From Cryptomeria japonica (taxonomy: Eukaryota > Streptophyta > Pinopsida > Cupressales > Cupressaceae): a DNA stretch of 64,000 bases. The stretch is taken from the NCBI RefSeq assembly GCF_030272615.1, contig NC_081415.1, forward strand, positions 372,289,009 through 372,353,008, written 5' to 3'. Below are positions 23,708-34,461 of the stretch, piece by piece. Below the pieces are notes generated by a model. It was given only the letters and a program-made list of their open reading frames with translations, ran no database searches and had not been told where the DNA came from. Made by a program: the position numbers and the translations under genes. Position 1 is the first letter of the stretch. Every line of letters starts with the position of its first letter.

Positions 23708-26434
23708 TGTGTGTGTGAAAAGTGGATAAAGTCTACACGCTGTAAGACACAACACTTCAATTAAGTCATTGCATGCATGGTTAGATAGATAAAATCATGA
23801 ATATAAAAACCATAACAAATCGACCTATTGCCTTCTAAAAGATGCAAGTATAGACTTGCTCTCAGATTTGTCTAAGCAATACCAGTGAGTAGAGTACACC
23901 AAGAGTAAGGATTTAATATATATGAGCACAAGAATAAGCTAAATGGATGCAAAATTAAGCTAGATATGCAAGATTAAGATAGATGAATGAAGATTAAGTT
24001 AAATGAATACAAGTAATAACGATTAAACTAAGTATGCAAAAAGCTAAACTAAGATGCAATAATCTCAAAGCACGATATCTTCAATGACTCCAGAGCAAAA
24101 ACTACACAATAACAATAAATCTCCAAGGTGTCTTGAATGAGAGACGAAGGCTGAATTTATAGAGATTTGTTAGTTAAGATGAGGGGGGGGGGGGGGGGTT
24201 GAATCATAAAAACTTCACAATACAATGTATTCATCAGATTCAACCTTGGTAGCCTTTACTGATATGCAACTATGATTGTAAATCATTCAGTACTCAAACA
24301 TATACACTTAAAACATCATAACACATTTAACACCAGATTTAACGTGGAAACCCAAATAGGGAAAAGCCACTGTGAGATTTCAGACCCACTAAGAAATATA
24401 CCCTTCTAGAGTATGCTCGGTTAAAAGCTAATCCTGTTAAAGATTACAAACACATTGTTAGATGTGACCCGGTTAAGGGATTTCCCTCAAACTTGTTAGA
24501 GTCTTGCACTTTGTTAGAAGTGACCTTGTCAAAGGCTTTCAAACACTCATTTAGAATGTTACCTTGCTAGAGGGTTTACAAATAAGATTGTTAAGTCCAC
24601 TCGGTTAAGAGATTTCCTGTCACTTACAAAATAAATAACAGTAATAAAATATATCTGCAACTTCACATTTGAAATGCTAAAGCAGATTCTATGTGCTCAA
24701 AACAATCTTGTCATAAGACTTATCTTGTCCCTTGTTGGGCTTGTTGGGTTTCTCAATCTGTTCTTCAATCAGATCTTCAAGCTTCTGTGCTCGGTAAACA
24801 TTACTGTAGCATCTTTGTGCATACATTTGCCCGCATGCATTGTTCATCAACAATTCCTTATTTATAAACAATTTCTAACCCCTTAATCTCCTTGATCACA
24901 TTTACCATGATCAATCTTAGCCATCAGATCTTCAAACTTGACTAGGTTCAATGTATCCTTCGATCTGAAAAACGTTTTACCTCGCCTTGGAACTTGCATT
25001 CTTTCCTTGGAACTTGTGCTAGGTTATTGTGGTTCAATCTGTGCTGTAGATCTTCCTCTTGTATTTTCGATGTCGTAGATCCTCAACAAACTTCTTGCGC
25101 GACATACCAATCATTTATTCATCTCCAGCTCATCAGCATCCTTCATTAAATAATGTTTTTATTCATCCAATGCGTTCTATTATAACTCGGTTGTTACTCG
25201 GTAAATATTGAACTTCACTCAGTAGATATTTTGCCTTCTTTAACCGATATCGATAACCTTAGGGTTTACCGACTAGGTTCTTTGCTCGGTGACATAGTAC
25301 AGTATTAAACTTATAATTAACAACATATGTAGGATATCAAAAAATCAAAACAACATGATCTCATCATTGTCTAACTCGGTAATAGTTGCCCATTGAATAA
25401 CTTATTTCTCCCCTTCATTATCACATTCTTTCTGTGTCACTTACCGACCTCTTAATACTCATCAAAACATACTTCTCAAGATATGGCAACATCATACTGA
25501 ATCAGAAAATCAATTATTTGACATCAATGACAAAATAATATTATTAAGACAGCAATCATCCTTCTTCAGTTATATCAATAATCTCCAACAACCTTCTCAA
25601 TATCCTTATTGAAATGCCAACAATCTCCTTTCTATTGTAATGCCAACAAGACTTAAAAGAGAGACCAACGGTCAAGATCGATTAACAATGAGCAGTTGAG
25701 ATTCCTCTAGAAAAAGTACAATCCAAGTTAATTGAAATAATTGAGAGATCATATTAAGTTAATCTTGAGATAGATTCCAATTATAGCTTGATTGAATGCA
25801 TTCAGATTATAAGTCTAAGTTTGCATTAGAGATAAATTTAGTTGATTCCATGCACTTGAGATAAAATTAGGTGATTCTATGCAGTTTTCTTTAATTTGCT
25901 CAAGATTTTTATTTAGAAAAAGCCTTTTTAATGCAACTGAACCTCTTTCCTCAAGAAAAGCTTTGATTTTTAATTTTAGAGAAAATGATTAATTCAATTT
26001 AATTGTTTTTTTGAAATTTCAAGTTATCTCAATTTTAGAAAAAGAAACATCTTAAGTTTGATTTCTTCTCTCATTTTAATTCTTTTCTTTTGTTTTCAAT
26101 TTAACTCTTTCTTTTGCAGATTAATTCCTCTTTTTCTTTAAATTAATTCATTTTTTTTGTGATTTAAATGGCTAATTGATTTATTAATTAAATATGCTAG
26201 GGTATTTAATTAAATAAATAAGATAATTGATCAAAATTGATTTACTTGGAATGATTAATTAATTAAATAAATATTAAATTAATATTGAGTGATTTATTTG
26301 CCATGTAACATTAATGATTGATGAATTAATGAATTAGGTGCTCAAAGTTGATTTAATTGCCTTTGATTATGACCTTGGTGATGTTGTTGAGATTAGGGGC
26401 CCATGATTTAGGTGACCATTTTTAGGGTATTACA
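23708..26434 (-). mobile_element. Solo LTR, gypsy-type, interrupted by a second LTR
   Basis: On the minus strand it begins TGTAATACCCTAAAAATGG and ends CACACACACA. ATTGG flanks it on both sides (23703-23707 and 26435-26439), a perfect 5-bp target duplication. CTATAAA (minus strand, + 24157-24163) with CTCATTCAAG downstream is a plausible promoter. Without the nested LTR and its duplicated 5 bp at 24168-25653 it is about 1.24 kb. There is no internal domain. Confidence 0.
24168..25648 (-). mobile_element. Solo LTR nested in a solo LTR, 1481 bp
   Basis: The minus strand starts TGTTGGCATTACAATAG and ends TAACTAACA after a C-rich run (a G run in + at 24182-24198). The flanks AGATT and AGACT match at 4 of 5 bases. 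Its R-U5 part carries GGGTTTCCACGTTAAA, also found as GGGTTTCCACGTACAA in the LTR at 55967-57034, and both have a long C tract shortly before the end. The two are therefore related families. Confidence 0.
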
Positions 26435-27189
26435 ATTGGCTTCATTGGTTGAAGGCTAAGACGATCCATTCTCAAGCTTTCTTATTCTTAGCATTGGCTT
26501 GTGGGTAGTTAAATTGCTTTTAGTGTTCTCGGCTCGCATTGAAGTTTACTAACCTATACCAAATCCAAGGCATTTAGTCTTGGCTTTCAGTCTTCTTGGA
26601 GGCACCTTCATTTGATTTGTGGTAGGAGCACTTGTTTATTGTCTAGAACATTTGGCGATTGGTGATTTCCTTGCTTTCATGGACCATGTTTAATAAGTCG
26701 TATACACTCAACCCGTGCATACTTTCATTGCAAGTGTAGTGATATTGTGTCGGGTTTCTTGATGGAACTGACTGTTTGTTGTGGATTTTGATTGAAGGGC
26801 CCTTACAACGAAGCAAAATTGAAGTGGCACATTCAAATTGTGGTTGTAGCTTGTTTGGCCTATGTTAGTATTTGCAAATTGGATTTTGTTTGCACATTGG
26901 TAGAGGCGATGAATTCTTTATGGTATATGGCTTTGTTCTCTCTATCTCCAAGCCAGCTCATGAAGTTTATTCTCCAAAGTCGTATTTTCTCTATCGCGAA
27001 GACTTTATCATATTCTGCAAAATATTTCATTTATTTAGGGTTCGCAATTCACAAGTTTTTGGCGGGCCTGGACAAAGGAATTGGAAGGAGGCACTCGAGA
27101 GTTTAAACCCACATTTGTAGTGTGACAAGCTCTATGGCTATTTATATAGCCCATCCCTCCTTTGTGTCATGAACAAGTCTCACAGGCCT

Positions 27190-27564
27190 TGTTGCAAGGT
27201 GTGCACCCTTGGTCTCCTTGTGTTGTGCAGCGCAGTGCTTGGGTTTGTGACATGACTTAACCGCTTCCTGTGGATTTATCAAATCTCACAGTTGTATCAG
27301 GCATTAATAGGTCGATCTTTTGGTGCAATGGCGACCATGTTTCTAATAGGTGGTATCAGAGCCTAGGTCACAGATTCGAACCCCTCACTTGCACTTGGGG
27401 GGGATTGTTGCAAGGTGTGTACTCTTGGTCTCCTTGTGTTGTGCAACACAATGTTTAGGTTTGTGACATGGCTTAACTGTCTCTCGTGGATTCATCGAAT
27501 CTTGTAGTTGTATCGAGCATTAACAGGTCAATCTTTTGGTGCAATGGCAACCGTGTTCCTACCA
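27190..27564 (+). mobile_element. Minute LTR element (SMART/TRIM type), 375 bp in total
   Basis: Two direct repeats of 159 bp (27190-27348 and 27406-27564), both starting TGTTGCAAGGTGTG, enclose only 57 bp. The interior opens GGTGGTATCAGAGCC, an exact 13-base match to the initiator tRNA-Met primer-binding complement. It closes with the purine tract TTGGGGGGGAT directly before the second repeat. The flanks GGCCT and TGCCT agree at 4 of 5 bases. The LTR copies differ by scattered substitutions. There is no room for coding sequence, so movement would depend on proteins from another element. Confidence 0.
27351..27363 (+). other. Primer-binding site of the minute LTR element
   Basis: TGGTATCAGAGCC, perfect complement of the initiator tRNA-Met 3' end. 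Confidence 0.
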
Positions 27565-28260
27565 TGCCTTTGGTTGGCCTCTCTTGCATATGATGTGTTG
27601 TCTTGTGGTTTGTAGATGCACACTCAGATGATTTGATCCGACTTGTGATATGTCAACTTACCAACTTCATGTTTGGAGATTATATGGCGTGGGTAGCCCA
27701 CAAATACACTCAACCCAATTTTTTAACCCTCCATATCAGGTGTGGTCACATGGAGAATCATGGGCTTAGCCATTTTTAGCCCCCTTGGTGCCTCAAAAGT
27801 GTCTTTTTATTGGCCCCTTTTTTCATTTTTGCATAACTTTTGCAATCCAAATATCGAAAGAAAGCTCTTTTTGTCAACTTTGCAGTGGACGAGGTATTTT
27901 TCAGTTGTTTCGTGTTGAATTTTATTCACTGAATTTTGAATCTGGGTTTGCACAAATTATTTTTGTTGATCTCTATTCATGATGTGATAAAGTGTGTCAT
28001 TGATGTAATCATGGGTTATGCAACCCATCATCCTGTAATCACTTTGACTAAGGATGATTATGAGTAATGGGCAAAAGGAATCATCACACGTTGTCGACGA
28101 CTTAATCTCTTGTGTCATCTTTATGGACTCAATCTTGAGCCAAAATCTAAATAGAAGCAATCAGTTGGGGGAAATAGGAATTGATCATATTAGGGTTGAT
28201 TGGTTGTAATATCAGTAAGAGATTCTTCAATGAAACCCTCCCCAAGTTTAGAGGTATTCA

Positions 28261-28880
28261 GTGCTCGCACATAGTTTTGGACCATTATTTTGGATATTTT
28301 TGGAGATCCACACTTCATTCCTAGATGATCCTGCTTCAAATTACCTTCTTCCACTTGATGATGTTGATAATATTCCCTTTGATGATGGTACTTTAGAGGA
28401 GTTTGAATATGAAGCAACACTTGAGAGTTATGATGATCCAGAAACTCCACTTGCAGCTCCCACTTCTCTAGTTGAGATCAAACACTCATATTTTGTTGGT
28501 TATTATAGTGAGTCATTGCAACAAGTATGCGTTTGTCTTCCTGATTGGGATTCCTATTTGCAAAATATTGGTTCATTGTTTGTGGAATCTCACATTTTTT
28601 ATTTGGGAGATATACTTGAGAGGTTTTCTTGACTCTTTTAGTGTCAGTTTCATTATAGTTGGAGATTCGTCTACTTTGTCTTTGGAGATTAACATTCACG
28701 AGTCTCCTCCTTCACTTGATTTGTCATATTTCATGGTTCAGTTTGATCATGTTTATGTGATGATTTCTTTGAGCTTGGAGACTCCTATTCAGTTTTTAGA
28801 GGGATATCTCCTATTTGATGATAGTGATGGTGCTAGTGTTGTCACTTCACCTATGTCTTTGGAGCTTGTTCACAATTAGT
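28261..28880 (+). pseudogene. Acidic open frame inside the copia-like element, function unknown
   Basis: A frame with DDVDNIPFDDGTLEEFEYEA runs to 28632 and continues after a frameshift (about 28600) to 28880, including DSFSVSFIIVGDSSTL. It is rich in D, E, S and L and matches no family I know. It lies between the gag-like remnant and the 3' tail of the retroelement, and is probably a decayed element-specific frame. Confidence 0.
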
Positions 28881-29465
28881 TGCCATTGGTTCCTTGTTTG
28901 TTACCTTCTATTGCGATTGGGAATGTACGTGATTGGTTTGTGGCATCTTCATCATCCAAGGACTTAGCAACATATGAGCGAATTTCAGAGATATCATCCT
29001 ACATTTGGATTCTACTTCCTAATTCCTATCCAAAATAAGAAGCATTCCTACAAGTGTACTTGGTTTATCTTCTTTCCAAAGGGAGAAATGTTGTATGTAG
29101 GTATCAAACTATGTTTTGTCTTCAAGCACTCATTGTTTTCACAAGACATTGTCTATTATAGGGGGGCTATGTAGTCTCCTTTCCTTCCTATGGGGGAATA
29201 TTTGATTGTATATAAATGATGTATGTAGTCCTTGGGGGTGTGATTGAGTCTTCCATCTATGCATTTGGTTTGTTTCTCTTTTTTGTAGAGGAGTTTTCTC
29301 CCATGTGGTTTTCTCCTTTTCTCCATTTGTGAGAGATTTCATTTCTTTGCATTGCATTTTGTATTGTACACGGGTACCCAAAATGGTTTTGTAGTCAAGA
29401 CCCTTATTGCATCTTGCTTTCATATTGCATAATAATCTTCTCCCTAAGTTGCACTTAGTGGGGGC

Positions 29466-29782
29466 TGTTGGAGTAAATAATATTTAATCATCCTTAAGTT
29501 TGCTTAGGCATCATTATCTAATATTTTGCATATTAATGAATATCATTTACCTTGTATTTTGTAGTTGGGTAGTTGACTCTAGTTGTGTCTACCTAACCTA
29601 GCATCCTATTGAGAGACACATCCATATCATGTGATCTCCTACCTACTGCCTTTTGCTTTATAAGTTGACTCATTGTACATTATTCTTCATCTTGATGCAA
29701 TTCATCTTCCTGGTGAAATCTCTCTTTCCACGAAGACTATATCGTAGGTTGTAGATTCTAACAATGGAGTTTTTCTCCAATA
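29466..29782 (+). repeat. 3' LTR of the copia-like element
   Basis: 317 bp, begins TGTTGGAGTAAATAATATTT and ends CCAATA (5' copy CCAACA). Preceded by the purine-rich AGTGGGGGC. Confidence 0.
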
Positions 29783-29787
29783 GATCA

Positions 29788-30793
29788 AAGTGATTCAAAC
29801 AAAGCTGGTATTGCCAAGAATTAAGACTTTGACTAAGGTATACAACAAAGCTAGGCATGATTAAATTCAAAAGGCATAAAAGCCTTAATCCTAGAGGGAA
29901 AAGTTATAGGATTAAAGAAACAAGGACCACAACATTTGAAGGAAAAAATGTATTAGATAAATTACCTAGAGGAAATGTCATAATTATAAACCACATGGAC
30001 ATACATTGGCTAAACAGTAAATGTTTAATCATGTCCCTGCCAGGATATGATTGTTGCATTAGCATATAACTTGTAGGACTACATATGCTTATCATGATGG
30101 GATGTCCATATTAAGTGAAACTTACTCCAAATGCAAATTTAGAGGGTGTATTATGACCATTAAAAAGGCTTATGTGTAGGCAAGGTTAGCACTAGCATGG
30201 AACAAAGCCTATTGTTGTATTCTCCAAATGTATTTGTTTGATTGATTAAAGGTAAAGATTGCTTTGTTCTACCATAAAAGATTGGATAAAACAACAAAAT
30301 TGAGTAAAACAATTGCTAATAAATATATAGTCACAATAATCAAACTGTACAAAAGCACGAAATTATGAAACAAATAAATAAGTTGAATATGACATTTTTG
30401 TTTTTGTAACAACTCCCAAAACTGTAGTTTCAAAAATTTCTTACTTTTGACTTGAGTAAACAAAGTAAGCCCAATTCCAAAATATGGTCAATATAGTCAT
30501 GTCCATTACAAGCCATAATCAATGTGCATATCAGTAATTCTATCAATATGGTAAACTAGATTAATGAGTTACAATAAGTTCATATAAGTTTGAAATTTAC
30601 ATGCTTCATGATCTTCAACTTACACTTTTGTATTCATTTTAGTGTCTGTTCTTATGTGTTTTAGGTCATGTTCTACCTGTTTTTGCACATTTTGGTGATC
30701 ATAAAACGATATTGCAAGCATTTTAGCCTTAGGAATTCATTAGACGCCCCATAAGCTTTTATTTATAAAGCTATCCAAGTCACTAGTGTCCAT
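29788..30793. other. Spacer, no gene recognised
   Basis: AT-rich with only short incidental frames. Confidence 0.
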
Positions 30794-31222
30794 GGGCACC
30801 TATACCTTAGGCACTAGTGCCACCCAACACTATTGCTCCTTTTTTAATTTGCAATGGAATGAAATTTATCACTTGTTCCTTAATTATTATTACATTTTTA
30901 ATGATTATTCTTATAGAAACTTAGTAGGGTTTTGTGTTTAAGCCCATTCTTTTCCTTCATTCACTAATAATGCCCAACTTGGAAAACTTAGCATCTCTCT
31001 TCTCTTAATGGGCACTTATACCTTAGGCATTAGTGCCACACAACACTATTGCTCCTTTTTGAATTTGCAAAAGAAAAATAATATATTATTTGTTCCTTAA
31101 TTATTATTACATTTTTAATGACGTTCATATAAAAACTTAGTAGGGTGTGTTTAAGCCCATTCTGTCCCTTTGTTCACTAACAACACCCAACTTGGGAAAC
31201 TTAGTATCTCTTTTCTCTCAAC
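30794..31222 (+). repeat. Tandem duplication, two units of about 215 bp
   Basis: Units 30794-31009 and 31010-31222. Both contain TATACCTTAGGCA, CAACACTATTGCTCCTTTTT, TTGTTCCTTAATTATTATTA and TAAGCCCATTCT. They differ by substitutions and small indels. Confidence 0.
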
Positions 31223-32220
31223 ACGGAGAATATAAGGAATCACCATTATAGAGTGTAATGGAAAAATATTGTAGATCTAAAGCTTGCAATTTTTTGCACA
31301 CATTACTGATCAATCTTTCGTGGATCTTATTTAGAATTCTTATTTTTTCATCCTCACATAGTCTTATATTTCTCCTCATTTGGAATCCATAAACATCCAT
31401 TTTCCTTTCCTCTATTATCCAAAGGCCTTGTTGTAGCATCAACTTAGATCTACGATGCACCCTTCATTTATGCTTTGTTTGCATCTATCTTGTGATCTTT
31501 TGTATATCTCATTTGACTTCCGTCATGCGTGTTTGTAGTTTTGAAGCCATTAGAAACCCATTTCCTCTCCCAAAACCATCCTAAGTTTGCATAAACCCAT
31601 TATACTAATTATAAGTATCACCCTTAGATCTAAAGCCTCTTTCCCTCTTGCACATTCTATTGTGGCTACCTTTTGCATCTCTTTGTTAATTCCATAACAA
31701 TTGTGCACTTGTGGTAGATCTATCCCCAACAATTAATTTATATAGTCACCATAGTTGCACACACCACTACAACAAAACAATAAGCTTGTACACAACTAAT
31801 TTTCCAAAATATCCTTTTGTGGATGTTGAAAAATACCAAACATGGTATTGAATGAGACAATGCCATTTAAGCGCACCCTTTTCCTCATGTCACCCAAATT
31901 TCAACTTAGGAATTTGGGAGTTATAAAACGTGGTCATTTTTTAAGAAATAAAAAACTCAAGACAAGATGACAAGGAATTGTAAAAGAGGAAAGCAATATT
32001 TAGTATTGATGTCACCATCACCCCAAAGGAACGCAATTTGTTCATCTACCCTTGTTGAATACATAGCACTTAAGCTCTAGAAAAGTCACCCATTAAAACC
32101 TAGAGTTAGACTGGAGTTCTTACAAGGTCTACTAAGATCATTCTTGGTCTCAAAATCATCTAATATTAGGTGCATGTGCATGGATTGTTTATTACTATTT
32201 CCTTTCTAATAATTATTTCC
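31223..32220. other. Spacer with two short minus-strand frames of unknown meaning
   Basis: Frames at 31460-31218 and 31732-31550 (minus) are hydrophilic but match nothing recognised. They may be remnants of one older gene. Confidence 0.
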
Positions 32221-32368
32221 TTTCCAAAAATCATTGCATACCACATTCCCCATTTCATAGCTCATTGTACTAATTATTTAATATTAGATTAATATTTCCA
32301 AAAATCATTGCATACCACATTCCCCATTTCATAGCTCATTGTACTAATTATTTAATATTAGATTAATA
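32221..32368 (+). repeat. Perfect 74-bp tandem duplication
   Basis: 32221-32294 and 32295-32368 are identical by eye (starting TTTCCAAAAATCATTGCATA). The lack of divergence implies a recent event or an assembly duplication. Confidence 0.
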
Positions 32369-33121
32369 GATTATTTATAACTTTATGTTTTATGCTTATA
32401 TTCTAATTTGTCTTAATAATTAGTACAAATGAAGGAATTAATATCTCTTAGGTCCGTTACCACTTTAGGAGGTCCTAAATTTGTGTCATTTGGTGAGCCC
32501 AATTCTCTTATATTTCCTCTTTTGATATAGCCAAGTCTTCCATAGCTTTCCACAACCCCATATTTATTCAACCCTACTTAAAGCATGCACATAACCTCAT
32601 TTTTGCCTTTGCATTAGCTCTAACCAATACCAAATGCACTCATCCTATCACTTGGTTATTTTTTCCCAATATGTAGTTTACTTTTTCCCACTATCTCTCT
32701 TTTCAACTATATCTATTTTCATAGACTTATTTTGCATTCTCACCTATAATATCTTACCTTACCTTCTCACTTGTCTCTCCTTTCCCTCCTCACAACACCC
32801 ATCTTTCCTCTTGCAAGACCATGCCCCTTTGGCCCAACACATAGTTTACCTATACTCTTAGCCTTCTCTAGCCTCTAGTTTGATCCATCACCACTTAAAT
32901 TGTCCCCAATACCTATTTGCAATATTTCCAACCCTAGTCTACACTCCCCATATGTTTACCTACCCATCTAGTCTTCCTAACAACTCTTTAGTTCATCCCA
33001 AACACCCTAATCCTCCTTTCCTATATCCCACTCATTAATCTCTTATCATAACCAACCAACCCTTAGTTTTCTATCCCTTGCCATAGTTCCTTTACCCTTT
33101 ACAATCTTTATACTAGATATC
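32369..33121. other. Pyrimidine-rich spacer
   Basis: The + strand is strikingly rich in C and T around 32600-33100. No coding or repeat structure is recognised. Confidence 0.
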
Positions 33122-33914
33122 TGATGCAGGAGCATCCTCAGTTCACAGCAATCTTGCATCAACCAAAAACATTTTCTTTTTGTTTTGTTTTCTATTTGCA
33201 GTTTCAGTTTTTCTTCCTGTGTGTCCTAGTTTTGGCTCATCGGATTCTGTGGAGTTGGATTCTACTTGAAGACTTGATCATTTTTCGTGCTTTCAAACCG
33301 CATCTCATTTGGATCACTTTTCGGCAAGATATCGCTACCGGTTTCCTTGATAGTTACTTGTTAGCGGTTGTTCCTTTGTTACCAATTGCCTAAGACCTAT
33401 TCTGGTGATCTATCAGAACCCATTCCGAAGCTTGCAGAGCCTTGAGCATTGATCTCAATGTTTCTTGGCGTGCAGTCGACCTTCTACGTTTCATCCTTTG
33501 GATTTTGTGGAGGAATCTCTTGGCGGAAGTTGACCTTGTTCATTTTGCACGTTAGGTCTTGTTCTTTGGGTTTTGATCCTTTTTGGACTGACTAGATCCT
33601 TTGGATCGATATATATATATTTGTAATTATGCTTTAGAATGTAATCAATCAGAGAATCAAGAAGTATCAGATAGATAGACTGTGCTTAGAAGATACATAT
33701 TTCAATTCAAGGTCCCGGTGTGACCTATTCTACCAAGCCTGTGTGTCGGTATGTTGTAACCCAGTAGTTACCAATCGGATGTAATCAAATTTTATGCAAT
33801 AAAATTATCTGTTCTGCATTGCCTCCATCATGTCCATGTGTTTATGTTGTGTTTACTCTTGCTGACCGGTTGGATTGATCTCCTTGAGGTCCCTCCTCAC
33901 TGGTGACTGCTTCA
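33122..33914 (+). repeat. Gypsy-type LTR, 793 bp, followed by a PBS
   Basis: Begins TGATGCAGGAGCATCC and ends GACTGCTTCA, followed by AGTGGTTTCAGAGCGAAG. That contains TGGTTTCAGAGC, 11 of 12 matches to the initiator tRNA-Met complement. CAATAAAATT near 33798 is a plausible polyadenylation signal. As a 5' LTR it should be followed by an internal domain, but a gap starts 47 bp later and no pol is recognised after it. Confidence 0.
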
Positions 33915-33916
33915 AG

Positions 33917-33928
33917 TGGTTTCAGAGC
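33917..33928 (+). other. Primer-binding site
   Basis: TGGTTTCAGAGC, two bases after the LTR end. Confidence 0.
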
Positions 33929-33961
33929 GAAGTTTCATTCTGGAGGTTGTGTGTCCTGAAT

Positions 33962-34461
33962 NNNNNNNNNNNNNNNNNNNNNNNNNNNNNNNNNNNNNNN
34001 NNNNNNNNNNNNNNNNNNNNNNNNNNNNNNNNNNNNNNNNNNNNNNNNNNNNNNNNNNNNNNNNNNNNNNNNNNNNNNNNNNNNNNNNNNNNNNNNNNNN
34101 NNNNNNNNNNNNNNNNNNNNNNNNNNNNNNNNNNNNNNNNNNNNNNNNNNNNNNNNNNNNNNNNNNNNNNNNNNNNNNNNNNNNNNNNNNNNNNNNNNNN
34201 NNNNNNNNNNNNNNNNNNNNNNNNNNNNNNNNNNNNNNNNNNNNNNNNNNNNNNNNNNNNNNNNNNNNNNNNNNNNNNNNNNNNNNNNNNNNNNNNNNNN
34301 NNNNNNNNNNNNNNNNNNNNNNNNNNNNNNNNNNNNNNNNNNNNNNNNNNNNNNNNNNNNNNNNNNNNNNNNNNNNNNNNNNNNNNNNNNNNNNNNNNNN
34401 NNNNNNNNNNNNNNNNNNNNNNNNNNNNNNNNNNNNNNNNNNNNNNNNNNNNNNNNNNNNN
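33962..34461. other. Assembly gap, 500 N
   Basis: Fixed-length gap; the interior of the gypsy-type element may lie in it. Confidence 0.

Larger units (their letters stand above)
22867..29782 (+). mobile_element. Copia-like LTR retrotransposon carrying nested insertions
   Basis: Two related LTRs bound it. The 5' LTR is followed by a PBS-like GGTATTAGAGTGG; the 3' LTR is preceded by a copia-type 3' tail (GAGGAGTTTTCTCCC, GGGTACC, TTCTCCCTAAGTTGCAC). Flanking GATAA and GATCA differ at one base and may be the target duplication. After removal of the insertions at 23708-26434 and 27190-27564 the interior is about 3.1 kb. It holds little coding sequence: a gag-like ITLTKDDYE*WAKGIITRCRR near 28035-28100 and an acidic frame at 28261-28880. 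It was probably non-autonomous or heavily deleted. The LTRs differ at many sites, so the insertion is old. Confidence 0.

Noticed and set aside
27351-27395. tRNA gene
   Set aside because: Only a box B-like tract and the PBS are present; there is no cloverleaf, and the context is clearly an LTR element.
30269-30463. Leucine-rich 64-codon minus frame
   Set aside because: A/T composition alone explains it; no homology or context.
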